64,000 bases of DNA, taken from positions 26,059,367 through 26,123,366 of the forward strand of contig NC_092525.1 in NCBI RefSeq assembly GCF_037038585.1, read 5' to 3'. This document shows positions 49,740-61,708 of this stretch, in pieces (position 1 is the first letter of the stretch; the number at the start of each line of letters is the position of its first letter). The notes under the pieces were generated by a model, which worked only from the letters and a program-made list of their open reading frames with translations, had not been told where the DNA came from and did no database searches. The DNA is from Patagioenas fasciata. Taxonomy: Eukaryota > Chordata > Aves > Columbiformes > Columbidae. The position numbers and the translations under genes were made by a program.

Positions 49740-52564
49740 GCGCGAGGGGGCGGGCTGGCCGCGCGCCGGCTCGCGCGGGGGTCTCGCACCTGCCCCCGCC
49801 CCGCGGCGCAGACGGGCGCTGCCGTGGCTCTGGGGAGCGGCCCCTGGCCCAGCGCCGGGTTAAACCGCGAGAGGAGCCCGCTCCGTCATGTTTCCCGTCG
49901 TTTCTAGTTGGTTTTCTCCAGGCTTCGCTGCCCGCCTCGCACCTGGGAGGTCGGTGTCTGGCGGATGCTCCCCGGGGGAGGCAGCCCCGTCTGGGCGGTG
50001 TCGCTGCGCACTGAGTAAAACTAGCGGCGTCACCGGGAGCCCCGGGCAGCGTGTCTGGAGAGCCCCGGCCCGGGCGGGAGCAACCGCGGCCCCGGCCCTG
50101 CAGCGCCCGGCGGTCAGGGCCACTGTGGCGTGTGCCGGCGTTTCCTCCTCCCGTTCTCTCCAGCCTCCCGGGGCTCCGGGTCCGCCGCCCCTCACGCCCG
50201 GTGCGGCTGAGGCCTAGCGGGAGTGCGGCAGGGAGACATCCTCCAGCTGCCAGGTTTGCTGCTTCTTCCCCTTCCTGGCCGTGCTTCTGAGTATCATCTG
50301 ATCTCGGCTATACTGGTACTGGCCCTCAGTTCCAGTTTGTGTCCGTGCGAACTGTAGCTGCTTGGATTTAGGATTCAGAAGTTCAGAATATTGTTCTTTG
50401 GGTAGGATATGATTTGTTTTCTTCCGCATTTTGTGAGGAACATTGCTGCTTGAATGGTAAAACTACTTGGGATGTTAAACCTACTTCTGATAAAAGATGC
50501 TGAGATGTGTGTGCATTAAATCACACAAAGATTTGATCCTAGATTTTGTAAAAAACTTGTTTCTTATTTTTTTCTGCTGCTTACACCAACTGAACGTTAA
50601 ACTTTTGTCACCATTGCACTGATAACACTGTTTTCATGGATTGCAATGGCAGCCTCGCTTCTCAGGAAAGGTCACCATACATAGTAATTTTACTGAATGT
50701 ACTGGGTATATTTTTTGTAAAAAGTTTTATCACAAGCTTGAGATGCAGAAATTAACAGTGAATGTTATATTAATCTGTAAGGTAGATACTTTGGATAATT
50801 AGATGTCAAGTGGATGTTTGCAGCTCCACTAAATCAGGAAGAATGAAGTATAAAAATATTTTACTTCCAAGGCTAACTGGGAGACAGTTCAGTGTTGCAG
50901 CGCTGTGGAAATGTCTGTATTTGAAATTTTGGACTCGGGCTATCTTGAGAGAGATAAAATGAAGTAGAAAGCAGTCATTAGCTCATGGGCCATGAAAACC
51001 TTAGGCAGAGGAAGGTAGAACTGTTTTGAGTTGTGGAAAGAGGGAAACTTACAAGCAACATCCAGCAGCTTTGAAGGAAGAACTTGAAGACCTTCAGGGG
51101 GGTGTGTGTGTATGTTTGTTTGGGGTTTTTTCTTTTTTTTTAATACTGGAGGAAAGACTATATGAAGAACACCTGTTTGTTAATTTCAAAACATGAAGAC
51201 GTTATATTAATAAATATCTGATGTTTGGGTAGTTGACTTCTTAAAGCACACTTAGAGATTTTCACAGTAAGGGTAGAGATATTGCCTCTATCACAGATAT
51301 CTTGTATTTAACATACCAGTTAGTCATTGGAGTGAAAAAAATTGAGAACAAATCAAGGCATTCTAGCCAAATAATAATCATTTTTTTGGTTGACTTGTCA
51401 CACTGTCTTCCAAAGCCTACAAGAATTAGACAAGTAGAATCTCATCCCCACCATAGAAACTTGTTTTCAAAGAAGAAAAAAAACCCTAACATTTTAGATT
51501 TCATCTGAAAGCCTGTGAGTGCATGAGAAACTCAAATGACAAACAAGAAGTCAGTTGCTCGTTTTGCTGTGTCCTGTGGTATCTTCTGAATTGTAAGACA
51601 GAGCCATATAGCCCACCTATACCTTCCTATACTTTTTAGCAGAGTTGAGCTCAGTTGCACAAAACACAGCCAGTCCATTATCTTACCAAATTGTCTCTGT
51701 GCACAAATACAATTTGTTCATGCATGGAAAAAAACCCCTGTGTTTAATAAACTTCATACAATATCCTGCATTTACACTAGCCCTATGTTCAGTTGTATCG
51801 CCATTGATGCCTTGTTGCCTTCTGGGGTTTGACGTTGTTCCAAACATCTGTGCTGCATGGATGAGTTCACGTTACCTTGGAAAGTGTCCTGGGAAAAGTC
51901 CAACTACAATAACTTCTTCTCTGCCTCCAAGGGATTTTTTTTTTTATTATCTGGGGCTTATAGAAAAATCCGTTCTGATTCCTGAGGAGCAGTGCTTAGG
52001 AATGATGTGGAGTGGAGGGGATTAGCTTGTGCAGGTTAATACTATGGATGGTCCTAACTGACTAATTTCCAAAATATTTGTTCAGTTTAGCGATGTTCCA
52101 TGTGCTTTGCAATAGAGATGAAAATAACCGACCAAAATACCAAAGTGGTGATAAAAGCAGTCTTTAGAGCACTGGTTTACTCTGTTTGTCCCTCTTTGAC
52201 CCCCTGGCCATGTGGGAAGGAACTCAGCCCTAGCGTGAAATACCACATCACTACCTGTTTTCTTTTTAGTAAGTATTAAAAGGATTCTTCCCAACAGGTT
52301 AGTTTAAAAAGCTGAAGAGAAGCAATGCTATTAAAATGAGTTGCTTCGCTGGTGAGGATAATCCTATGCATTTGTCTCTGGCATGTGAAACATAGCTGTG
52401 ACTCAGTCATGATTTTTGTAGCTAGAAAATATGCAGTATATTTCAAGTGCCATTTTTCCCTGTTGGTTAAACAGAACACATGCTTAGGTAAGGCAATTAG
52501 TTATGAGTTTTTAAACTAGGCATTACAAAGAAGAATTTGTAAAAAATTGCTATGAACAAGCATG

Positions 52565-52805
52565 TTAAAAACTGGTTGCACGTAATTAATCTTGTGATAT
52601 TAATGACTTCTTGCTGTTGATTATGGGTGACAAAGTAAATAGACTATTTGCATCATCTGGCATTCAGGCCTCTTTGCTTTAATCTGCTTGGAATGATTTA
52701 TAACAAAGTTATTGCTGTCTGTTGGACCGGATTAATTGCTTTAAAATATCATAAAAGTAATGTAAAGCTTGCAGATTAGATCCTTGATTAAATCTTTGGG
52801 AGAGG
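52565..52805. promoter_or_regulatory. Candidate intronic enhancer, homeodomain-motif rich
   Basis: Within about 240 bases there are TAATTAAT (52583-52590), an octamer ATTTGCAT (52646-52653), ATTAATTG (52731-52738), a SOX-like acaaag and several ATTA cores. Dense homeodomain and POU motifs are common in conserved developmental enhancers, and the NEK7 neighbourhood in vertebrates contains LHX9. AT-rich DNA also gives such motifs by chance; conservation was not tested. Confidence 0.3.
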
Positions 52806-55800
52806 TTTGTTTGAGTTAGGTGCTGCAAAGTGTTGATGAGCCAGTCTTCAGTTCATTTTAATCTTCTGTTGTCAGTGTATAAAGTACATAATTATTGATT
52901 CCTTGAAAGCTGTAACGCAAAAATATCACAGGTGAACTTAAAATTAATTCTAAATAAAAACTTGTGGGAAAATGTGTAGCATTCTGTCCTGTAGAGGCCT
53001 TTCTTCTGTACCCTTTTCATCCTCATCTGAGAGCAGATCCAAAAAAGGAGTTGTCTTTGCAGCAGTGAACTTCTAGTACTTGTCCTGACTGAAATTTGGA
53101 ACTGTGTGTTAGGTCTGTGAGCTGCTTGTGAAGTTCATGGAGATAAGTAGGACTCCAGAAGAGGAGCAGCAAGCAGCCTGCAAGCAGATGACTAGATATA
53201 CAGCTGCTCATTGAGAATACTCCAAAGCCAGGAGTGGATATTGCATGTTTCAGCCAGTGGCAGTTTAATGTAAAACACAGAAAGATCTGTGAACTTGAGT
53301 GCTGGCCAGCTTCTGGAGTGAGTGTGCTGGCTGCTTTGCTCCTGGACCCAGGGATCCTGGATTACTTGCCACTGTCATGTGTGGTTTCAGGATTCAAAGG
53401 TAGTGTTAGAGAATCGTAGAAAGCCTGTTAAATATGACTGGCATTTCTTTTCTGATTCTGCATAGTGCTTCATTAATTTTGCAATCTTTGAGGTAGCATA
53501 GATTTTAAAATATATACTACAGATTTTTTTTTTTTTCAGCTTGCAAATGTACACATAAACCTACAGTGTGATATCACAGTGTTTTTTCTTACACTGGTTT
53601 CTGAGATATTTAGACATTTCTTTGAGGATTAGGTGGAATTTATTGTTAAATGTGTTCTAACTTCACCTATGGCAATGTGGATGTTATCAGCCATGGTTGT
53701 AGCGCAGTTGTATGTAGCCTGTTTTCCAAACTGGGTGTTTTTCCTCCTGTGCCTAGCAATAATGGGCTTACCTGACAATGCTTCCAGCCTTTTGATTTAT
53801 CCTGCATCTTTTTAAACCCATATGTGAAGCTCAGCTGTTTGCACTTTCAGTACATCTCTTCAGCATCTCCTTATGAATAATTTATATGTGCATTTAAAAC
53901 CATCCCTTCATTAGGGAAAGGTCTCCTCTTTTCCCTCTCTGTGTACTGAGCTCTTGAGGTTTTGGGGTTGTAAGGGTTTCCAAACCATGTCTTATCTTCC
54001 TTTCCCTGAAAAATCTTTGCACTTTTTTTGCAATTTGGCTTGTTACCCTGGTTTATTCTCTTTCCGTTTATTTTGTTTCCTATTTCTGCGTACCCTGTGC
54101 AGGATTTTGCTGACAAAACTCTCGGCTTGGTGTTGAATAAATGTTCACTCCATGCTGGCTCTTACCTTCCTGCCATAGGTATTTTGAATTTAAGTACTTG
54201 TTGGCATCTCTACCCGAAGGTGAAGTAAGATGAAATGTGGTGAGCTCTTGTACTAGTGTGCTGTTGCCAGAGTGGAGATATTCTGTTTCTTCCACAAATC
54301 CTTCCTATGTATTCCATCTTTGAACTTCTGAATGCCAGAGAAAAATTAAGTAGTTGTAGACTTCCATGTGCATTGATTTAGTTGACTGCTTGCAGAATGT
54401 ATACCTAGATACATTAGGGAATTAAATCAGCTCAGCAAAAGGTCCAAAGTGTTCAAGATTGCTACACAGGATCATGTGGCAGAGAAGGGAGAGAATGCAA
54501 GATCTTTGGTGCTACTGAGCTATTAGATTGGCTTGTACAATTTCACGTTAGAGATGTAATTTGACGGTAGGTTTCACTGATCTAAGTCAGGACAGCTCTG
54601 CCCTCAGCTATGTCTTTGCCTCTGTCTTTTGCTATCACATTGTGTCCTTGTCTCTGCAATGGAATGATTCAGGGAACTGAATTAGAAAAAAAGTCGCTTG
54701 TTGTCAGGGTTTGTCTTGAGCTCACTTCAGTTACCTTCCCAGGAATCAGGGTAGCCATGGGAACACTGCTGGGAAGAAGAGGATGTGGAAGGCATGGGTG
54801 AAGGCAGGGGAAGCAGCAGCATCAAGTAATTGGTTCACACAGTCCTAAACCCACATCCTAACAGAGCATTATCTGGGCTAAGGATTTGCTTTGTTGATAG
54901 TGCTTTGGTTAGATACCATACATGGATTGTGATCATTTCACAGTGTAAAGTTTTGCAGGGAATTAAAGGTATCCTTTATAACTGGCTACTCAGTATGAAG
55001 AAGTATAGTTATCAAATTTCTTTGCAGGTGAACACAAGTTAAATGTAGAAGCCTGTTGCCTGAGCAGTTTCATTTCCTGGTAGTTCTTCAGTTCCTATGC
55101 AATAACTAACAGTTCAAAAAAGGGCAAGTCAGTGCACGTACAACCCTTTGGGAGCACCTTTCAAGATAAGCAATCTATTGGAGTGACATGATTGAAATGG
55201 AGAGGGAGAAGTAAACAAAATATAACTTCTTAAATTGTGCAAATGAATGGAGAGGAAGGAGAGCGGACTTGTGAAGCAGGAGAGCTTGGACTTTCATCTT
55301 CTAGTCAGACAGCACTGACAGAAAGAAACCCTTAGTAGGTGGGGAATGATGGTGACTGGCTTTTCAGGGTTGGAATGAAAATACACCTGATAAATTGGAA
55401 TGGATGGATGAGAAAATGGCATATTGGCTCTTACTGTATTCACTTACAAGTAAAATTTACTTATCAAAAAGTATGGTTACTTCTTTTCTTGCTAAAACCA
55501 ACTCCTAACCCAGCTTAACTATCTGTGTGGTTTTTGGCTGCTTTGACTGGACTACCTATGCATAGGGAATTTGGACATAAGTTTGTGGAGAAATTCAATA
55601 TTAGTTATTTCCACATAGGTAGATGGTAGTTACTTTTAGATTAACAAGTGCTGAGAATTTGTGTTGTCCACATTCAAGGTTGTCCATACAGAGGGGAGGA
55701 GTGTCCTGCCATCCCACAGGAAATATTTATCTGGTAGTATATAAAAAAAAAATAAAGGCTTCTAGAAGCTGTTTATAAAATTAAAACTATTCCTACTTCT

Positions 55801-55978
55801 GGACATACATTTATATTAAATGAATTTCAGTGCTTTAGAAGTTACAAATACAACTTTGATGCAGATGCTTCTGCAGAGAATTCTACAAATTAATACGTAT
55901 TTTTCACATGTTAGAAGACACTTTTTTTGACAATATGAAGCAAATATTTCATTTCTGCCACTGTCAGCTAAGTGTTCT

Positions 55979-56152
55979 GTGTATATACACATGTAGCTAC
56001 ATATGCATAATCTAAATATGCATAGATGTGTATATATCTGTGTGCATATTTATATATTATTATGCATAGACACATGTATATATGTGTGCGCATGCTTATA
56101 TATTATTATGCATATACATAATGTGTGTATATGTGTGTATACTAATCGGGAT
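55979..56152. repeat. AT/TG-rich imperfect minisatellite
   Basis: A roughly 46-bp unit beginning tgtgc and containing tatatattattatgcata is seen at 56041-56084 and 56085-56132, with related sequence on both sides. It is built of TATA, TGTG and ATGCAT pieces. Confidence 0.8.
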
Positions 56153-56350
56153 AAATGACAGATTGTACTGTGATAATGTTTAACTTGATCTTCCAGTTTT
56201 CATTTTGCTTCACCTCTTGCCAATTAAGGTGTTGGTTGTCTTGGCAGAGTTCAGTTGTGTCAACTTAAATGCATTTTGCTTTATTAATGTATGTATCTAA
56301 CATAGCTTTTCACTGAGTGAGAAAAACAAACTAGTGTGTTAATTGTTTGA

Positions 56351-56410
56351 TATATATAAAATACTTGGTATATATATATGTATATATATATATATATATA
56401 AAATACTTGG
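56351..56410. repeat. (TA)n tract flanked by an 18-bp direct repeat
   Basis: tatatataaaatacttgg at 56351-56368 recurs exactly at 56393-56410, with TA dinucleotides between. Likely a slippage or unequal-exchange product. Confidence 0.9.
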
Positions 56411-58079
56411 TTCACTTGTATAAGTGAGAGGTTAATCAGCAACATTGCAGTACACTATAAATTAAATAAGTTGCTGTTTTATTGACTATGTTACATTGTG
56501 GATTGTATGTTTCTTGTAATTTGTGATTAACAGCAGACCAATAAAAAGTTTAGTATGTTTGAGACATGGACAATCTGGTCTGGGCATGAGCATGACCAGT
56601 CACAGATCATAAAGTCTAGTAGAAAGGCATTGACTGGCTATTGTTTTTAAATATTGAAAGCGTTTCAGCATTATTTCACCATTTCTAATACTGTCTTTAA
56701 GTGGAGTGTGTAACTTTATGAATTAATGGCATAATAATGTGGAATATTTAACTAGATTTAATTTTATAGTCTATGTTAGTAAGGAATAATTTACTGAAAA
56801 GGTGCTGCATATGCTCAGTGCTGTCATTCTTGTTATTTGGATTTTTTTTTTTTCCAGTTAGAATCTCTTGCTACTCCTGTTAAATATGCTCCTATTAAGT
56901 AGGAGTTTGGAATGCCAGTGGTATAAAGGCAGATGAATAACTTATTGAAATGTGTTTTAGGACTTAAACTACAACCCACATGAGTTTCATCTTTCCAGTT
57001 ACAGTCCAGGGTGGGTGGGTGAGAGACCACAACAAAACCAATTTGAAGCAAGAGAGCAGAATTTTAGGTAAACTGCTGAGTGTGTTTTTGTTGTGTTTGT
57101 TGGAGATATTCAGATATAGGAAGTGGATAAAGGCTTTGGGCATGTCATGGTTCTGAGAGCTGCTTGTGGCGTCCTGTGTGGGGACTGCTGCTTTTTAAGT
57201 ATTCCTCAGTCTTTAGGAATGCACTAAAAATATTATCTATGAAACTGAAGTGACTTTCACTCTGTGAGTAAAATGTTTCTATTATGGCATCCAAACATAC
57301 ACATTTCTTCTCTTCAGTGGTTTATGCAGAGCACCAGGAAAAAAAAATACATTTTAATGTTGAAGAATTATGATAGGTTTAGACTTCAGGTTAGTGTGCT
57401 TTATCGACATGACTTATGACTTACCATTTCTTTGAAAAACACATAGCCGTGCTGTCATGAAATATAACATGATCAGTAAAGTTGCTGTGCTCAGTTTACA
57501 GCTGCCAACATTCTCTGGCTTCATTCAGGACCTTCCCAGAGTGAGTCCTGAGGCCCTGCTTTTAAAATCACTTTGATAATTCATAAACTGCAACCTGCAC
57601 TCTGGTGCCAGTGTTGGAGGGGTGCTGAAGAGAGTGAGCTGACAAAGTGTGGGCCAGGTTTGACCAGGAGGCCAGTTGGCTCCAAACAGCTGATGTTTTT
57701 CCTCGGAAGAGGTAAAGAATGACTGTTACGGCAGTATGTTTTATAAAGCAGTAGGATGCCTGCTTTGTAAGCTGCTTGCATCAAGCTCAAGGGCCAAGCT
57801 GTTATAGCTGTGGTAGCAAAGGAAGAAAGGGTCTAAAGTTTGTCTCCTCCCAAAAGGTGTGTGGCTTTCCTCTGGGAGCTGTCGTCACGTCAGAGAGCAG
57901 AGCTTGGGCTCCGTGGCATGAAGTGCCGGGATTAACACCCATGTACTGGGATGGGTGATTGTGTGTTACTTTTTGTTTTGGACATTCAGTAAGGCATTTA
58001 GAAATCTAATCCCTTGTTTCCAGAGCACATGATTGGTGGTGGTGTGTGATTTGTGTGGTATTTCTTGTTGTTGTGGTTT

Positions 58080-58111
58080 TTGTGTGTGTGTGTGTGTGTT
58101 TGTTTGTTTGC
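58080..58111. repeat. (TG)n-(TTTG)n microsatellite
   Basis: About ten TG units (58080-58099) run into three TTTG units, in NEK7 intron 1. Confidence 0.92.
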
Positions 58112-61100
58112 ATTGTTTCAACCAGGGTGACTATTTGAATGTTCTACCTAGATTTAAGTTGCACTGTGGGTAGCTGAGAGTCAACACGTGATACAAGCAA
58201 ATGGGAATATTCCTATAGCCTGTGTTCTTATGTGGCAGCTAGTATTAATATATGTGTGTGGAGGGGGTGTGGTGGTGTGTTTTTACTCTGAACTGAGTAT
58301 GATCCTTGTCTTTGAATTTAGTTAGTAACAGTAGTTGAAAGATTTTAAATATGGCATTTAAAATATGTGTTAATGCTGAACAATCTAACTTGTTGACACC
58401 AAAAAATAAGGAATATGTACGGTGTTAAATGGATAGTTGTTTCTGAAGGGCCTTGGCTCTAAGCTAACTAAAATAATATAATGGTTATAGTAAAAACTAA
58501 AAATACCTGCCTTAATTCACAGTGTAATCCAGAAGTAAACATAGTACGTTCTGTACTTTGTGAACAGCAGCTAAATTGACCCTGTGCCCGATCAGCACAT
58601 TGTGAACCTTGTAACTTTGTGTTTCTCTGTGTTAGCAATTATGTGAAGTAGTTACATCTATGTTCTGCAGAAAAAAAGAAGACTGCGATTTTCAGATTCC
58701 CAGCAAAATTGTAGTACTCTGAATATTCTTTGAAGTATATCCTTTTTAAAAAGTATATCTGTGTTGTCTTTGACACTGATTATTGAGTGTGCCCACTTAA
58801 GATCCAAAATTAACAAACAGTAGTATATAAAATGTAGCTAATGGAAACCATGTATCGTGGAGACTATTAATGATGTTTTCTACAGGAAAACATTGTCTTT
58901 TGTTGTTGTTGTAGAACAGCCATCTGTTAAAGTAGTAACATTATTTCCTGAGTACCTTGAAAAGTATTTCAATGTGAATGGTTTATGGATATTGAGCTAT
59001 GAAAATAGTGTTTAAAAAGCATGTTTCATGTGGTTAGTCAGTGCATTTAAGCTTTTTCTCCTTAAATACTTTGATGATGTTTGTAAGGACTTAGTTGCAA
59101 GACCTAAAGTCACAAGGATTTCAAGTTTTTCCCAGGTATATAATTTTTTTAAATTTTATTTTAAAAATGTGTTTCAGTGGAATGTCAGTGATGAGCTCTG
59201 TTTCCCTTTCAGTAGTCCCTCTGCTCTGTTTCACTAGCGGAGTGGTGGGCAGTCTCACCTCTCTTCTAGGAGTTGGCTGGAAATCACTGGGAAAGCTGAG
59301 TGCTGATTGGGATGGGAGCTTCTGGTGGGGTGTGGGAATGCACCCTTGCATTTTGGGCTGCTTTGTGTATTTGTGTGATCTTTAGGTGTGTAAGCAAATG
59401 TCAAGGAGCCTTGACAGGTGGGTGCTAAGAAGGTGAATAAGGACAGCGAGGCCAGTGCGTTAAGAAAGAAGGTGCTATTCCCAGTTCAGTCAGTTGTGGT
59501 TTGATAAGCTGACTTACTGGTGAGGACTTAGCTTCCATCTGCTGTATGTTGGGCTCAGTGCATGGAGTAAATAGTGTCAGTTAAGGGAGTTGCTATGCAG
59601 TTGCAGTTTCAAATGAAGAATTGGTCTTGTTGTCTGTATTCCCAGGTACTTCATCCAGCATCCTTTCTGTGTAGTTGGCACCTACTGTTTTGATCAATGA
59701 AAAAGACGAAGAATTAAAGCGTGAATAGTTAACCAAAAGTCATCTTATACCTGCAAAGTGTTAGTAACCATAATTGAAGTATAAGATTTAGCATATATGC
59801 TTGTGTTCCTACGATTACTATTGTGTACAGGTTGGTCTGAGTCCAAATGACTTGCATCTTCAAAATGATGAAACTAATCTTTGCAAGATAAATGATTCAG
59901 AATCTGTCATTGTTCCTATCTTTGCAAGTGATATGGTGAAGGCAAGGAGTCCTTTCCTCCTACATGATCAGTGTGAGAGTGTTTAAAAACATTAGTTGTG
60001 TTTGGCACTCGGAAGTCTTGAGTGGTGGTGGTATAGTTGGCTCGCCTCTCACTTCATCTGTTTTCCATGAACCAATGTATATCATAGTGATGGATTTGCA
60101 GAAGGAGGTCATCACATTACTTGTTTAAAGAGGTGATAGACATGTCACATTTAAATGTGTTTTGTATTAGCTTTTCAATTTCAAACTAGCAATGACTCTT
60201 TGGTATTTTTAGTGTCTTTTCACCATAAATTAGAACTTGAAAACCACCTTTGGAAGAGTAATAATTATTGTCTCAATTTAAAGTTAAAGATGATAAATAT
60301 TATGCTACTATGTTTTGACCTCTGGAGTTGATTATCAAGGTGAAAGGCATGCCTCACTGTGAAAACAGTCTTCAAGCAGCAGAATCTAATTCTTGCTTAT
60401 ATTGACAAATAGTACAAAAGATTCATTTTGCATCCTTGGCATTTTGTATGATCAAAATGCCAAATTACTCTAAAATGTGGATCTATCATGCAGTCTTCAA
60501 AGACAAAAACAAGTTTAAAAAGATGAAAGAACTCACATATATGGAGAGAAAATACTGATCTTTGCCTTTCCTTTGCAAAAGCAACAACAAATCCATAAGT
60601 TAGAGATGTTCCATGCTTCCTATGGTAGAACATATTTGTTGCCTCTTTAGTTTGCTTCCTCTTAATATAAAAACAAGCCACAGAGGACAGAGCCACTGGC
60701 ACTGTTAATGATACGGCTTCTCTACCTTCTACCCTTTCCCCAAATTTAAAAGCAAAAAAGAAAGGGGAGGGGCGAAAGAGACAAATTCCAAAACACTTCC
60801 AGTCAGACTCTTCAAAATAGCGCTTCAGAAAATAATAATTGGATTCTTGGCAGTGGTAGAAAGATGTCTACAGCAAGAGATTAGTAGAAGATTCCTTAAG
60901 TTTGTCATGCATGTCTCCTCCAGAATTTGCCTTAACTACATAAACCTCTGTGAAAACTGGAGAACTTAGGTGCAGTCTTGTGACAACAGTTTAATTTTCA
61001 GTGCTGTTGTGATTTTTTGCCTTGGTGGGAAGTTTTACAGGAGATGTCACAGAACTTGCAAGAATTGTCAGTATTGGTGTCCTAGGGCTGACGCAAAGAT

Positions 61101-61623
61101 GGCCTTGCCACTGGTCTGCATTCTTTGTGTATCTGCTGACTGTTTGCCCCTTTGTCACCCTGCTCATTCTGACAGTCTTAGAAATCTGTGCAAGTCTTTC
61201 TCTGCCTCTCACCTCAGTTTGATAACTTTTTTTTTTTTCCTCTGACCTGCCATAAGGTGCTTTTTCTCTTATCTTTGGATTGATTACAGCTAATACTGAG
61301 AAAAAAACAACAGAAAATCCCAATCTGTATGCCTGATGCAGGAGTACTAAGGAGAGGAAGGCAAAGCCACGGGGCCCCTTAGTCGCTCTGGAGGATGGCT
61401 GTGGTTTGGTGTGACAAATAGCTGATGGTACTAGAATGGCATGGGATGACAGTTTTAAGTGGGGGAGTGAAAGCTTCCTTCCCAAAACAGTGCAGGATTG
61501 GAGTAGTTAAATGTTAGTAAACTCAAGCATGCAAATGAGAAAATTCTTCAGTTCCTCTGGTAATGTTCATTGATCATAAATACAGGTTGAGTTACATTGT
61601 AATAACTGTATTTATCTTTTCAG

Positions 61624-61651
61624 GACGTAAGGGACGCTTTGACGTGATAGA
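61624..61651 (+). other. NEK7: NEK7 5' UTR segment on exon 2, with splice acceptor
   Basis: The exon begins after a pyrimidine-rich tract ending in tttatcttttcag (CAG at 61621-61623). The 28 bases before the ATG are untranslated and contain an in-frame TGA at 61640-61642. Start-codon context is gatagaATGG, with A at -3 and G at +4, which is a strong Kozak match. This layout, a non-coding exon 1 in a CpG island and the ATG in exon 2, is also that of mammalian NEK7. The splice site is read directly from sequence; use in transcripts is inferred. Confidence 0.85.
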
Positions 61652-61708
61652 ATGGATGAACAGTCACAAGGCATGCAGGGGCCTACTGCTCCACAGTTTC
61701 AGCCACAG
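61652..61708 (+). CDS. NEK7: NEK7, first coding exon (N-terminal 19 codons; partial gene)
   Basis: This is the start of the serine/threonine kinase NEK7, a NIMA-related kinase. In the known family it acts at centrosomes and the spindle downstream of NEK9, and it binds NLRP3 to license inflammasome assembly. The exon reads MDEQSQGMQGPTAPQFQPQ and then meets a donor (CAG|GTACTT) at 61709 in phase 0. The peptide is almost identical to the known mammalian NEK7 N-terminus, with differences only around residues 12-13. The paralogue NEK6 has a quite different N-terminus, so the assignment is specific. This piece is the short disordered arm in front of the kinase domain; the glycine-rich loop, VAIK-type lysine, HRD and DLG motifs are on exons beyond 64000. 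An in-frame TGA at 61640-61642 inside the same exon fixes this ATG as the start. The donor is weaker than consensus (GTACTT rather than GTAAGT). About 300 residues are expected for the full protein. Confidence 0.93.

Larger units (their letters stand above)
48940..50240 (+). promoter_or_regulatory. NEK7: CpG island, probable NEK7 promoter and non-coding exon 1
   Basis: About 1.3 kb of very GC-rich, CpG-dense sequence stands alone in an AT-rich window, which is typical of a TATA-less housekeeping promoter. GC boxes (GGGGGCGG) occur at 49329-49336, 49693-49700 and 49746-49754. Two inverted CCAAT boxes lie at 49628-49632 and 49659-49663. Together they suggest transcription starts shortly after about 49.7 kb. 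The island sits about 12 kb before the NEK7 ATG exon on the same strand with no other gene between, so exon 1 should be here. I could not fix its donor. Candidates are GTGAGC at 49491, strong but upstream of the CCAAT boxes, and weaker sites after 49.9 kb. The long open frames inside the island come from lack of AT-rich stop codons, not coding. Divergent transcription to the left is possible, as at many CpG islands. Confidence 0.82.
50240..61623 (+). other. NEK7: NEK7 intron 1 (inferred)
   Basis: Non-coding sequence between the CpG-island promoter and the ATG exon. No further exon with convincing splice sites and a recognisable product was found. It contains T-rich and A-rich runs, the AT/TG repeat cluster at 55.98-56.15 kb, a (TA)n tract near 56.37 kb, a (TG)n tract at 58.08 kb and a homeodomain-motif-rich stretch at 52.57-52.80 kb. 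The left limit is approximate because the exon 1 donor is unknown. Confidence 0.7.

Noticed and set aside
48995..50014. 339-codon open frame in the CpG island
   Set aside because: Arg/Pro/Gly/Ala-rich content and open frames on both strands at once reflect GC richness and lack of stops. No domain or splice context supports coding.
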